Below, in pieces: positions 54,615-63,877 of a stretch of 64,000 nt of DNA. The number at the start of each line of letters is the position of its first letter. Position 1 is the stretch's first letter. The notes beneath the pieces were generated by a model, which saw nothing but the letters and a program-made list of their open reading frames with translations, was not told the DNA's origin and did not search any database. Origin of the DNA: an uncultured Agathobacter sp. (GTDB lineage: Bacteria > Bacillota > Clostridia > Lachnospirales > Lachnospiraceae); contig CAKRNE010000004.1 of the NCBI GenBank assembly GCA_934365945.1, forward strand, positions 1-64,000, given 5' to 3'. The position numbers and the translations under genes were made by a program.

Positions 54615-55010
54615 ATGAATTATACAATGCTTAAAGGCAAAATACACAGAGCTGTGGTAAAGCAGGCTGACTTAAACTACGTGGGAAGCATAACTGTAGA
54701 TACAAAGCTGCTCGAGGCAGCAGGCATCTTGGAGTATGAGATGGTTCAGATTGTCGATGTGGAAAACGGAAACAGATTCGAGACCTACACCATCGCAGGA
54801 GAGCCGGGCTCAGGCATGATATGCTTAAACGGCGCTGCCGCCAGACAGGTTGCAGTCGGTGACCATGTGATACTTATGTGCTATGCGCAGATGACACCTG
54901 AGGAAGCAAAGGAGCATCATCCGAAGGTAGTGTTTGTGGATGATGAAAACAAGATAGCACGTGTGACAAATTATGAGAAGCACGGAAAGCTGACGGAGGA
55001 TTTTATCTAA
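54615..55010 (+). CDS. panD: Aspartate 1-decarboxylase proenzyme
   Basis: A 131-residue proenzyme. I chose ATG 54615 behind AAGAGGTAC. The self-cleavage site is the Gly-Ser in NYVGSITVD, which produces the pyruvoyl group. The double-psi barrel signature [22 protein letters not shown] follows. It decarboxylates aspartate to beta-alanine for PanC. A hairpin-forming AACAGTAACA/TGTTGCTGTT lies between panC and panD. Confidence 0.97.
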
Positions 55011-55117
55011 TTCCTGAAAAGTTACAACCTTTGAATATAGAAAAATCAAGCCTGCTGTAGTATAATAATTTATCAGGTAAACAGTTAAAATATTATGTAT
55101 ACATGCGGGAGGTAAAT

Positions 55118-56107
55118 ATGTACACAGCAGACGAAAAGAGATATGACACGATGAGATATAACAGATGCGGCAGGAGCGGACTGAAGCTTCCTGTTGTATC
55201 ACTTGGCTTATGGCACAATTTCGGTGATTTTTCATCATATGACAACATGAAGCAGATGTGCTTCACAGCCTTTGACCATGGCATCACCCACTTTGACCTG
55301 GCAAACAACTATGGTCCTGAATACGGCAGCGCAGAGAAGCACTTCGGGCTTATCCTGAAGGAGCATCTGTCTGCTTACCGCGATGAGCTCATCATCAGCT
55401 CAAAGGCAGGCTATGATATGTGGAAAGGACCATACGGCAACTGGGGCAGCCGCAAGTATCTGATTGCAAGCCTTGATCAGAGTCTTAAGAGAATGGGACT
55501 TGACTATGTGGATATCTTCTATCATCACAGAATGGATCCTGAGACTCCGCTTGAGGAGACAATGGGAGCACTCGACCAGATAGTAAGGAGCGGAAAAGCG
55601 CTCTATGTAGGACTGTCAAATTATGACGGCGAGACAATGAAGAGAGCATGCGAAATTCTTACTGATTTGAAATGTCCGTTTATCATCAACCAGAATTCAT
55701 ACAATATCTTTAACCGTACAATAGAGCAAAACGGCTTGAAGCAGGCTGCAAGAGAGTGTCAGAAGGGCATCATCTCATTCAGCCCGCTCGCACAGGGGAT
55801 GCTCACAGACCGTTACATAAACGGTATTCCGGAGGATAGCCGTATAAAGACAGACGGCCGCTTTTTAAATCAGGAAAAGCTAGCTCCACACATCGAGCAG
55901 ATTAAGAAGCTAAACGATATAGCCACAAAACGTGGTGAGACACTTGCACAGATGGCTCTTAAGTGGGTGGTAAAGGATGATGACGTGACAAGCGTGCTTG
56001 TCGGCGCTTCAAAGCCACAGCAGATTCTTGAAAACTTAAAGGTTATGGAGGGCACAGGCTTCTCAGAGGAAGAGCTTAGGATGATTGATGAGGTTGTGGG
56101 AGTGTAG
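55118..56107 (+). CDS. Aldo/keto reductase, YghZ/GpR-like
   Basis: A 329-residue NADPH-dependent reductase. I chose ATG 55118 behind GGGAGG. Motifs: FDLANNYGPEYGSAEKHFG with the catalytic Tyr, ISSKAGYDMWKGPYGNWGSR with the catalytic Lys, and YHHRMDPETPLEETM with the catalytic His. The RKYLIASLDQSLKRMGLDYVD segment is typical of the L-glyceraldehyde-3-phosphate reductase (AKR14) group. It may detoxify methylglyoxal-type aldehydes. The substrate is inferred. It stands alone between the pan and pyr operons. Confidence 0.88.
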   Translation: MYTADEKRYDTMRYNRCGRSGLKLPVVSLGLWHNFGDFSSYDNMKQMCFTAFDHGITHFDLANNYGPEYGSAEKHFGLILKEHLSAYRDELIISSKAGYDMWKGPYGNWGSRKYLIASLDQSLKRMGLDYVDIFYHHRMDPETPLEETMGALDQIVRSGKALYVGLSNYDGETMKRACEILTDLKCPFIINQNSYNIFNRTIEQNGLKQAARECQKGIISFSPLAQGMLTDRYINGIPEDSRIKTDGRFLNQEKLAPHIEQIKKLNDIATKRGETLAQMALKWVVKDDDVTSVLVGASKPQQILENLKVMEGTGFSEEELRMIDEVVGV

Positions 56108-56110
56108 AAT

Positions 56111-56164
56111 TGCACACGCGACGTGCATTTTGTGAATGTGTGTGGTGTAGTTTCCAAAAGTTAT
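56111..56164 (+). repeat. Dispersed intergenic repeat, copy C
   Basis: GCACACGCGACGTGC (short hairpin) is followed by ATTTTGTGAATGTGTGTGGT. It begins 4 bp after the aldo/keto reductase stop. It shares the GCGTTTT/GAATGTGTGTGGTGTRG core with copies A and B. Confidence 0.8.
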
Positions 56165-56176
56165 AATAAACATTTC

Positions 56177-56225
56177 AGCAGGGAGTATAGCAGCAATTAA
56201 TGCTATACTCCCTGCTATTATATTT
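56177..56225 (+). terminator. Strong hairpin after the aldo/keto reductase gene
   Basis: AGCAGGGAGTATAGCA (56177-56192) pairs perfectly over 16 bases with its complement at 56201-56216, followed by ATTATATTTTT. Confidence 0.85.
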
Positions 56226-56335
56226 TTGGTTGCAAGAATCCTGTTTATGCTATAAAATATTTATAACTGTATGCAGATATTTAATAATCACAATATCTGC
56301 CTGTATAATAAAATACGCATAAAGAGGACGAAAGA

Positions 56336-57268
56336 ATGATCAACAAATTAGTAGACAAAATCAAGAAAACAAACGCACCTATCGTGGTAGGTCTTGACCC
56401 GATGCTTTCATATGTGCCTGAGCACATCACAAAGAAGGCATTTGACGAGCTTGGAGAGACACCGGCAGGTGCAGCAGAGGCTATCTGGCAGTACAACAAG
56501 GCTATTGTGGATGCCACATATGACCTGATTCCGGCTGTAAAGCCACAGATTGCCATGTATGAGCAGTTTGGTGTTGAGGGACTTAAGGCATTCCAGAAGA
56601 CTGTGGATTACTGTCATGAGAAGGATCTCGTGGTTATCGGAGATGTAAAGCGTGGAGATATCGGCTCAACATCGGCAGCATACGCTACAGGACATCTCGG
56701 AAGGGTACAGATCGGCAGCAAGAGCTATTCTACCTTTGATGAGGATTTTGCCACTGTCAATCCATACCTTGGAACAGACGGTATCAAGCCATTCGTAGAT
56801 GTATGCAGGGAGGAGAAGAAGGGTATCTTTATCCTTGTTAAGACATCTAATCCATCAAGCGGCGAGTTCCAGGACCGTATGATTGACGGACGCCCATTAT
56901 ATGAGTGGGTAGGCGAGAAGGTTGCAGAGTGGGGAGCTGACTGCATGGGTGATTCATACAGCTATGTAGGTGCGGTTGTCGGAGCCACATACCCTGAGCA
57001 GGGTAAGATTCTTCGTAAGGTAATGCCAAAGAGCTTCATCCTTGTACCGGGCTACGGTGCACAGGGCGGTAAGGGTGCAGACCTTGTTCATTTCTTCAAT
57101 GAGGACGGACTTGGTGCAATCGTCAACTCATCACGCGGTATCATCTGCGCATACAAGCAGGATAAGTACAAGGATATGGGCATCACAGCAGAGAATTTTG
57201 CAGATGCATCACGCAAGGCTGTCGAGGATATGATTGAGGATATCTCAGGAGCACTTGCAAATCGTTAA
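56336..57268 (+). CDS. pyrF: Orotidine-5'-phosphate decarboxylase (type 2)
   Basis: A 310-residue enzyme of the longer PyrF class. Motifs: PIVVGLDPMLSYVPEH, AVKPQIAMYEQFG, VIGDVKRGDIGSTSAAY with the catalytic D-K-D set, and LVPGYGAQGGKGADL. It decarboxylates OMP to UMP, the last step of de novo UMP synthesis. It is followed by pyrK and pyrD, a common clostridial order. Confidence 0.97.
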   Translation: MINKLVDKIKKTNAPIVVGLDPMLSYVPEHITKKAFDELGETPAGAAEAIWQYNKAIVDATYDLIPAVKPQIAMYEQFGVEGLKAFQKTVDYCHEKDLVVIGDVKRGDIGSTSAAYATGHLGRVQIGSKSYSTFDEDFATVNPYLGTDGIKPFVDVCREEKKGIFILVKTSNPSSGEFQDRMIDGRPLYEWVGEKVAEWGADCMGDSYSYVGAVVGATYPEQGKILRKVMPKSFILVPGYGAQGGKGADLVHFFNEDGLGAIVNSSRGIICAYKQDKYKDMGITAENFADASRKAVEDMIEDISGALANR

Positions 57269-57320
57269 TAAGTCATTCAGAAAGCTTAAATATATTAACA
57301 AACGAAACCAGGGAGATAAA

Positions 57321-58181
57321 ATGGCAGAGAAATTTGAGGAGATTGCAGTTGTAGTTGACCAGAGCTCACTCGGCAATGGCATCTATGACCTCACACTTAA
57401 GACAGACAAAATTGCAAAGGCAGCAAGGGCGGGACAGTTTGTATCGGTTTACTCAAACGATAAGAGTAAGCTGCTTCCGCGTCCGATAAGCCTTTGTGGC
57501 ATAAACAGAGACGAGGACACTATCCGTCTCGTGTACCGTGTGACAGGTGAAGGAACAGGAACAGAGGAGTTTTCAAAGCTTGTCATGGGCGACAAGGTAA
57601 GGCTTTTGGGACCTCTTGGAAACGGCTTTACAGTACAGCCGGGTAAGAAAGCCTTCCTTATCGGCGGAGGAATCGGAGTGCCGCCTATGCTGCAGCTTGC
57701 GAAGGATATAAATGCAGGTATAGTACAGACGTCAGGTGAAGAAAATAATCCGGGACAGGCAGCAATGGAAGGTGCAGAAAGTAAAACAGCAGTATGCGAT
57801 ATGAACATAGTTATGGGCTATCGCGATGAGAATACCTTCCTGCTCGATGAGTTTAAGGAGCAGGCTGCTTCCTTTGTAGCTACAGAGGACGGCAGTGTCG
57901 GCACAAAGGGCAATGTCATCGATGCGATAAAGGAGAATGCTCTTGAAGCAGACGTGATTTATGCATGTGGACCTATTCCTATGCTTCGTGCACTCAAGGC
58001 TTACGCTGCAGAGCATGATATGGACTGCTTTGTATCAATGGAGGAGCGTATGGCATGTGGAATCGGTGCATGTCTTGCCTGCGTATGCAAGACAAAGGAC
58101 AAGGATGCCCACAGCAATGTAAACAACAAGCGTATATGCAAAGAGGGTCCTGTTTTTGATGCGAAGGAGGTGGAGCTGTAA
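57321..58181 (+). CDS. pyrK: Dihydroorotate dehydrogenase electron transfer subunit
   Basis: A 286-residue protein. I chose ATG 57321 behind AGGGAG. The FAD/NAD domain shows GQFVSVYSND, LPRPISLCGIN and GKKAFLIGGGIGVPPMLQLAK. The [2Fe-2S] cysteines are in CGIGACLACVCKTK and the following KRICKEGPVF. It passes electrons from PyrD to NAD+. The stretch 57720-57790 (NPGQAAMEGAESKTAVC) is an insertion relative to short family members. It overlaps pyrD by one base. Confidence 0.96.
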   Translation: MAEKFEEIAVVVDQSSLGNGIYDLTLKTDKIAKAARAGQFVSVYSNDKSKLLPRPISLCGINRDEDTIRLVYRVTGEGTGTEEFSKLVMGDKVRLLGPLGNGFTVQPGKKAFLIGGGIGVPPMLQLAKDINAGIVQTSGEENNPGQAAMEGAESKTAVCDMNIVMGYRDENTFLLDEFKEQAASFVATEDGSVGTKGNVIDAIKENALEADVIYACGPIPMLRALKAYAAEHDMDCFVSMEERMACGIGACLACVCKTKDKDAHSNVNNKRICKEGPVFDAKEVEL

Positions 58182-59089
58182 TGAGCAATATGTCAGTAAA
58201 GGTGGCCGGCGTTGAGTGGAAAAATCCTGTTACAGTTGCATCCGGCACATTCGGCTCAGGCGCAGAGTACAGCGAGTTTGTTGATTTAAATAAGCTTGGT
58301 GCAGTCACCACAAAGGGCGTTGCAAATAAGCCATGGGAGGGTAATCCCACACCGAGAGTAGCTGAGGTGTACGGCGGCATGCTCAATGCAGTCGGACTTC
58401 AAAATCCCGGCATCGAGCTTTTCTGCAAGAGGGATATTCCTTTTTTAAAGCAGTTTGACACAAGGATTGTGGTAAATGTCTGCGGACATTCGCTTGATGA
58501 GTATCTTGATGTGGTAAAGCGTCTTGCAGATGAGCCTATTGATATGATGGAAATAAATATCTCATGCCCGAATGTAAAGGAGGGCGGCATTGCCTTCGGA
58601 ACAGATCCAAAGGGTGTCGAGACCATCACAAGTGAGATTAAAAAATATGCAAAGCAGCCTGTTATCATGAAGCTTTCTCCGAATGTCACAAGCATTGCAG
58701 AGATAGCAAGGGCGGCAGAGGCCGGCGGAGCTGATGCGGTTTCACTCATCAATACTATTACAGGCATGAAGATTGATATAAACAGAAGAAGCTTTGTGCT
58801 GGCAAACAAGACAGGCGGCATGAGCGGTCCGGCTGTGCATCCGGTTGCAGTGCGCATGGTTTACGAGACAGCACATGCAGTCAATATCCCGATTATCGGA
58901 ATGGGCGGTATCACAAACGCTTCCGATGCTATAGAGATGATACTTGCCGGAGCTACAGCAGTCTCGGTCGGCACAGCAAACTTTGTGAATCCAAAGACCA
59001 CAGAGCAGATAGTGGATGGTATCGCAGAGTACATGGACAAGTATGGAGTAAAGGATATTTCAGAGCTTGTCGGCGCTGTTGACAGATAG
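58181..59089 (+). CDS. pyrD: Dihydroorotate dehydrogenase B catalytic subunit
   Basis: A 302-residue FMN enzyme. It has NPVTVASGTFGSGAEYSEFVD, MLNAVGLQNPG, the NISCPNVKEGG motif with the class-1B catalytic Cys, and the phosphate-binding GMGGITNASDA. It oxidises dihydroorotate to orotate with PyrK as partner. The ATG overlaps the pyrK stop, so the two are translationally coupled. Confidence 0.98.
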   Translation: MSNMSVKVAGVEWKNPVTVASGTFGSGAEYSEFVDLNKLGAVTTKGVANKPWEGNPTPRVAEVYGGMLNAVGLQNPGIELFCKRDIPFLKQFDTRIVVNVCGHSLDEYLDVVKRLADEPIDMMEINISCPNVKEGGIAFGTDPKGVETITSEIKKYAKQPVIMKLSPNVTSIAEIARAAEAGGADAVSLINTITGMKIDINRRSFVLANKTGGMSGPAVHPVAVRMVYETAHAVNIPIIGMGGITNASDAIEMILAGATAVSVGTANFVNPKTTEQIVDGIAEYMDKYGVKDISELVGAVDR

Positions 59090-59118
59090 AGCATGAGGGA
59101 TAGACGGAGGAGAAAATA

Positions 59119-60684
59119 ATGATTCTGGCAGCAGAATATGTGCCTTCTATGTATGCCACAGTCTGGGCGCTTGTTCCACCTGTTGTGGCTATAGTTCTGG
59201 CACTTATCACAAAGGAGGTCTACAGCTCATTATTCGTCGGAATAGTGATCGGCGGACTGTTTTATGGAAATGCATTTCAGTCTGGGTTTTCGGCTGAGAG
59301 ATCAGTGCTTCACATATTCGAGGACGGACTTGTTGGAGTGCTATCGGATTCGTACAATGTGGGAATACTGATATTCTTAGTCGTGCTCGGTGTCATGGTG
59401 AGCATGATGAACAAGGCAGGCGGCTCGGCGGCCTTTGGAGAATGGGCGAGTGAGCACATAAAGACAAGAATCGGTGCCCAGCTTGCAGCTATAATGCTTG
59501 GAGTGCTCATATTTATAGATGATTACTTCAACTGTCTGACAGTGGGAAGTGTGATGCGCCCTGTCACTGACAAGCATCAGGTTTCCAGAGCAAAGCTTGC
59601 ATATCTGATAGATGCCACAGCAGCGCCTGTATGCATCATTGCACCTATATCATCGTGGGCAGCTGCAGTCACAGGATTTGTAAAGGGAGAGGATGGCTTT
59701 TCTATTTTCATAAAGGCCATTCCATACAATTACTATGCGCTCTTTACCATTATCGCTATGGTGACACTTGTTGTTTTGCAGGTGGATTTCGGTCCTATGG
59801 CAAAGCATGAAGCCAATGCAAAAAAGGGAGATCTGTTTACTACAGGAGACAGGCCGTATGCAGAGTCAAAGCAGGATGTGATAAAGGGCAAGGGAAAGGT
59901 TATAGACCTTGTATTTCCTATATTGGTGCTCATAATAAGCTGCATCATCGGAATGATATACACAGGCGGCTTTTTTGACGGAACAGGCTTTGTAGATGCG
60001 TTTGCAGGCAGCGATGCTTCAATCGGTCTCATGCTTGGAAGCTTTTTTGCACTTATAATCACCATATGCTTTTACTCAATCAGAAGGGTATTAAGCTTTA
60101 CGGATTGCTGTAATTCAATCCCTGAGGGCTTTAAGGCAATGGTACCTGCGATACTTATACTGACCTTTGCATGGACACTAAAGACCATGACAGAGAGCCT
60201 TGGCGCCAAGGAATTTGTCGCAGGCTTAGTGGGAGGCGTATCGGGACCGCTCCTTGGACTGTTCCCGGCAATCATATTCCTGGTGGGAGCCTTCCTTGCC
60301 TTTGCAACAGGAACCTCATGGGGCACCTTCGGCATACTCATACCGATAGTAGTAAACATCTTCTCAGGCACAAACCATACGATGATGATCATCTCAATCT
60401 CAGCGTGCATGGCAGGTGCAGTATGCGGAGACCACTGCTCACCGATATCCGATACCACCATCATGGCATCGGCAGGAGCCCAGTGCAACCACATGAATCA
60501 TGTGTCCACACAGCTTCCGTACGCAGTGCTTGTGGCAGCCATATCATGTCTGACCTACATCATAGCAGGCTTTGTCAGAAATCCTGTAGTACCTTTTATC
60601 ATAGGAGTGCTTATCCTGATTGGAACCTTTGTCGGAATCAAGTATATCACGAGAACCGATAAAGCAAATGAACAAGCGGAGTAG
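59119..60684 (+). CDS. NhaC-family Na+/H+ antiporter
   Basis: A 521-residue membrane protein with 11-13 helices. Blocks such as LITKEVYSSLFVGIVIGGLFYGNA, GVLIFIDDYFNCLTVGSVMRPV (the FIDDY/F-D-N motif), ATAAPVCIIAPISSWA and GDHCSPISDTTIMASAGA are characteristic of the NhaC/Na+:H+ antiporter family (YuiF/MleN-like). It exchanges Na+ (perhaps with malate/lactate-type substrates) across the membrane. It follows pyrD by 29 bp and may be co-transcribed with the pyr genes. Confidence 0.9.
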   Translation: MILAAEYVPSMYATVWALVPPVVAIVLALITKEVYSSLFVGIVIGGLFYGNAFQSGFSAERSVLHIFEDGLVGVLSDSYNVGILIFLVVLGVMVSMMNKAGGSAAFGEWASEHIKTRIGAQLAAIMLGVLIFIDDYFNCLTVGSVMRPVTDKHQVSRAKLAYLIDATAAPVCIIAPISSWAAAVTGFVKGEDGFSIFIKAIPYNYYALFTIIAMVTLVVLQVDFGPMAKHEANAKKGDLFTTGDRPYAESKQDVIKGKGKVIDLVFPILVLIISCIIGMIYTGGFFDGTGFVDAFAGSDASIGLMLGSFFALIITICFYSIRRVLSFTDCCNSIPEGFKAMVPAILILTFAWTLKTMTESLGAKEFVAGLVGGVSGPLLGLFPAIIFLVGAFLAFATGTSWGTFGILIPIVVNIFSGTNHTMMIISISACMAGAVCGDHCSPISDTTIMASAGAQCNHMNHVSTQLPYAVLVAAISCLTYIIAGFVRNPVVPFIIGVLILIGTFVGIKYITRTDKANEQAE

Positions 60685-60688
60685 TTAA

Positions 60689-60745
60689 AAAGAGTTCTAT
60701 TTTTGCAGACATTTAGTCTGCGAAATATAGAACTCTTTTTTTATG
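60689..60745 (+). terminator. Terminator after the antiporter gene
   Basis: AAAGAGTTCTAT (60689-60700) pairs with ATAGAACTCTTT (60726-60737), with an inner GCAGAC/GTCTGC hairpin. A run of T follows. Confidence 0.95.
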
Positions 60746-60937
60746 GTTATCAATAAAATTTATAGCCCGCTAACAAATATTAATAACCCTAATTACATTT
60801 ACAAAAATATCAATTAGTGGTAACATATCAATAACTTAGAAATCATATTTGATTGGTAGGAAATACTAACCATACAAACTAAGCACAAACTCATAACAAA
60901 CTCAAAACAAACATTAACAAAAAAAGAGGTAATATCA

Positions 60938-61873
60938 ATGGCAAAAATTGCAAAGCAGCTCACAGAGCTGATAGGTCACACTCCGCTTCTGGAGCTGACC
61001 AACTATGAAAAAGCCCTTGGGCTTGAAGCAAAAATCATAGCAAAGCTTGAGTATTTCAATCCACTCGGAAGTGTCAAGGACAGGGTGGCGGCAGCTATGA
61101 TAGAACAGGGCATAAAGGATGGAAAAATAAATCAGGACACAATAATAATAGAGCCGACAAGCGGCAATACCGGAATCGGACTTGCGTTTGTGGCAGCCTC
61201 AAAGGGACTTCACCTGATACTTATCATGCCTGATACTATGAGTGTCGAGCGAAGAAAAATCGTCACTGCGCTTGGTGCAGAGATAAAGCTCACACCGGGG
61301 CGTGAGGGCATGAAGGGTGCGATAGATGAGGCACAGAGACTTAAAGAGCATTACGGCAATGCCTTTATTCCGCAGCAGTTTGAGAATCAGGCCAATCCGG
61401 ATATCCACAGAGCTACAACAGCTCAGGAAATATGGGAGGATACAGATGGAAATGTAGATATCTTTGTATCATCTGTCGGAACAGGCGGTACCTGTACAGG
61501 CACGGGACTTGGATTAAGAGAGCATAATCCTGATGTAAAAATAGTGGCTGTTGAGCCAAAGAGCTCACCGGTGCTCTCAGGCGGAAGACCGGGACCACAC
61601 AAGATACAGGGAATCGGAGCGGGCTTTATTCCAAAGGTCATGCGCATGGATATAGTGGATGAGGTGATTCCGGTGGAGAATGAGGCAGCCTTTGACAAGG
61701 CAAGAGAGGTTGCAAAGAGCGACGGACTTCTCGTTGGCATATCCTCAGGAGCAGCAATATATGCGGCAACAGAGCTTGCAAAGAGACCAGAGAACAAAGG
61801 AAAGAATATCGTGGTGCTGCTTCCGGATACAGGCGAGAGATACCTGTCCACACAGCTTTTTACTGTAAACTAA
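60938..61873 (+). CDS. cysK: Cysteine synthase A
   Basis: A 311-residue fold-type II PLP enzyme behind AAAAGAGGT. Motifs: IGHTPLLEL, YFNPLGSVKDRVAAAMIE with the PLP lysine, PTSGNTGIGLAFVA, VSSVGTGGTCTGTG (PLP phosphate) and VGISSGAAIYAA. It makes cysteine from O-acetylserine and sulfide. The 190-bp leader shows a loose inverted repeat (TTGGTAGGAAATACTAACCA) that could bind a sulfur regulator, but this is weak. Sulfate-uptake genes follow. Confidence 0.97.
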   Translation: MAKIAKQLTELIGHTPLLELTNYEKALGLEAKIIAKLEYFNPLGSVKDRVAAAMIEQGIKDGKINQDTIIIEPTSGNTGIGLAFVAASKGLHLILIMPDTMSVERRKIVTALGAEIKLTPGREGMKGAIDEAQRLKEHYGNAFIPQQFENQANPDIHRATTAQEIWEDTDGNVDIFVSSVGTGGTCTGTGLGLREHNPDVKIVAVEPKSSPVLSGGRPGPHKIQGIGAGFIPKVMRMDIVDEVIPVENEAAFDKAREVAKSDGLLVGISSGAAIYAATELAKRPENKGKNIVVLLPDTGERYLSTQLFTVN

Positions 61874-61943
61874 TGGTATATAAGACAGCCGACAGCATAA
61901 GCTACTGTGCCGGAAGCTGTAATATGAAAAATGAGAAATATAC

Positions 61944-62963
61944 ATGAGAAACATACATAAATACACGGCAGCCATGCTGTCAGCGGTGATGGTGGTGTCG
62001 CTTTTTCTGACAGGCTGCTCAGGTAAGAAGGATGATGGCACAGTCACCATAACGAATGTGTCATATGATCCGACACGAGAGTTTTACGAAAAATACAACA
62101 AAATATTCGAGTCTTACTATGAGAGCGAGCATGGCAAAAAGATAAATGTGATTCAGTCACATGGCGGCTCGGGAGCACAGGCGCGTTCGGTTGTGGAGGG
62201 CTGTAATGCAGATGTTGTCACACTGGCACTCGAGCATGACATAGACCTGATACAAAATACCGGCTTAATTGAAAAGGGTTGGATTGATGAGTTTCCAAAA
62301 AGCTCTTCACCGTACACATCAACCATCGTTTTCCTTGTGAGAAAGGGCAATCCAAAGCATATAAGCGACTGGGATGACCTGGTGAAAAAGAATGTGGATG
62401 TGATTACACCGGATCCAAAGAGCAGCGGTGGAGCCTGCTGGAATTTCCTTGCAGCGCTAAGCTATGCAAAGACAAACTATGACAGCCAAAAGGAACAGAA
62501 ATCGTTTATGAAGAAGCTGTATGAAAATGTCACAATTATGGATTCGGGTGCCAGAGGCTCAACAACTACATTTGTGGAAAACGGACAGGGAGATGTGCTC
62601 ATAGCGTGGGAAAACGAGGCACTTACGACCATGGATTCATATCCGGGCAAGTATGAGATAGTGAATCCGTCCGTCAGCATCTTAGCGCAGCCGTCTGTTG
62701 CCATTGTGGATGACAATGCAAAGAGCAATGGAACAGAAGCTGCGGGTAAAGAGTACTTACAGTATCTCTACAGTGATGAGGCACAGAGGCTGATTGGAGA
62801 GAGTGGCTACAGACCAACCAATCAGGACATATTAAATCAGTTTTCCGACAAGTTTGATTTGAATATCAGGCTTTGGAGCATAGATGATTACGGCGGATGG
62901 GATGAAGCCTACAAGACATATTTTGATGATGGAGCAATGTTCGATGAAATTTACGGCAACTGA
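61944..62963 (+). CDS. Sulfate-binding lipoprotein
   Basis: A 339-residue periplasmic-type binding protein (Sbp/CysP), anchored by a lipobox (FLTGCSG, Cys near 27). Motifs: YDPTREFYEKYNKIFESY, QSHGGSGAQARSVVEG, VITPDPKSSGGACWNFLAA and the sulfate-pocket segment VENGQGDVLIAWENEAL. It delivers sulfate or thiosulfate to the CysT/CysW permease encoded next. It lies 70 bp after cysK. Confidence 0.95.
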   Translation: MRNIHKYTAAMLSAVMVVSLFLTGCSGKKDDGTVTITNVSYDPTREFYEKYNKIFESYYESEHGKKINVIQSHGGSGAQARSVVEGCNADVVTLALEHDIDLIQNTGLIEKGWIDEFPKSSSPYTSTIVFLVRKGNPKHISDWDDLVKKNVDVITPDPKSSGGACWNFLAALSYAKTNYDSQKEQKSFMKKLYENVTIMDSGARGSTTTFVENGQGDVLIAWENEALTTMDSYPGKYEIVNPSVSILAQPSVAIVDDNAKSNGTEAAGKEYLQYLYSDEAQRLIGESGYRPTNQDILNQFSDKFDLNIRLWSIDDYGGWDEAYKTYFDDGAMFDEIYGN

Positions 62964-63822
62964 TAAAACAGCAAAAAAGAAAACTAAATCAAAGAACATA
63001 AAGACCAGAGTTATACCGGGCTACCATCTTTCACTTGGGATAGTGGTCACGATGCTTTCAGTCATCGTACTCATTCCGCTGGCATCAGTGCTTGTATATT
63101 CGCTAAAGATATCACCCGGCGATTTTGTGGCACTTATCATGAAAGAGAATGTGAGGAATGCCTTTATCACAAGCATCACCTCGTCATTTATCGCAGCGAT
63201 TATAAATGTGGTATTTGGACTCATCGTCGCATGGACGCTTGTGAAGTACGATTTCCCCGGAAAATGGCTGCTTGACGGACTCATAGAGCTTCCGTTTGCA
63301 CTGCCGACAGCGGTTGCGGGCATCACGCTCTCAAAGCTGTACTCGGGCACAGGCTTTTTTGGCAAGGGCCTAAGCAAGCTTGGAATAGATGTGGCTTACA
63401 CACAGGCAGGAATAGTTGTGGCACTGGTTTTTGTAGGCATTCCCTTCGTAATAAGAGCTGTACAGCCGGTGCTTGAAAAGATGGATAATACATATGAGGA
63501 GGCCGCCTATATGCTTGGCGCCACACCCTCTAAGACCTTTTTTAAGGTAATACTTCCGGAGCTTCGCCCGGCACTCTTAACAGGCTTTGGTCTTGCCTTT
63601 GCCCGAGGCATAGGAGAGTACGGAAGCGTCATCTACATATCAGGCAACAGTGCAAGGCACAGGACACAGGTGGTATCATACGTCATCATGCAGAAGCTTA
63701 GCTATATAGATTATGCCAGCGCGACTGCAATAGCACTTGTGATGCTTGTCATATCATTTTTACTGCTGCTATTTGTAAACATAGTGCAGGTTAAACAGTC
63801 ACAGCGCACTAATTTGTTGTAG
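62944..63822 (+). CDS. cysT: Sulfate ABC transporter permease CysT
   Basis: A 292-residue membrane protein. I chose ATG 62944 behind GGAG, overlapping the binding-protein stop by 20 bp. It has about six helices and the ABC-permease coupling loop EEAAYMLGATPSKTFFKVILPELRPALLTG. LIELPFALPTAVAGITLSKLYS is the CysT-specific segment. It forms the channel with CysW. Confidence 0.95.
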   Translation: MKFTATDKTAKKKTKSKNIKTRVIPGYHLSLGIVVTMLSVIVLIPLASVLVYSLKISPGDFVALIMKENVRNAFITSITSSFIAAIINVVFGLIVAWTLVKYDFPGKWLLDGLIELPFALPTAVAGITLSKLYSGTGFFGKGLSKLGIDVAYTQAGIVVALVFVGIPFVIRAVQPVLEKMDNTYEEAAYMLGATPSKTFFKVILPELRPALLTGFGLAFARGIGEYGSVIYISGNSARHRTQVVSYVIMQKLSYIDYASATAIALVMLVISFLLLLFVNIVQVKQSQRTNLL

Positions 63823-63877
63823 AAGGCTGCATATAAATCAAATGCGATGCACACAAACAGGAAAGGAGCACAATGAG

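Noticed and set aside
60760..60937. T-box or SAM riboswitch before cysK
   Set aside because: No T-box (AGGGTGGNACCGCG-like) or S-box motifs were found. Only a weak inverted repeat is visible.
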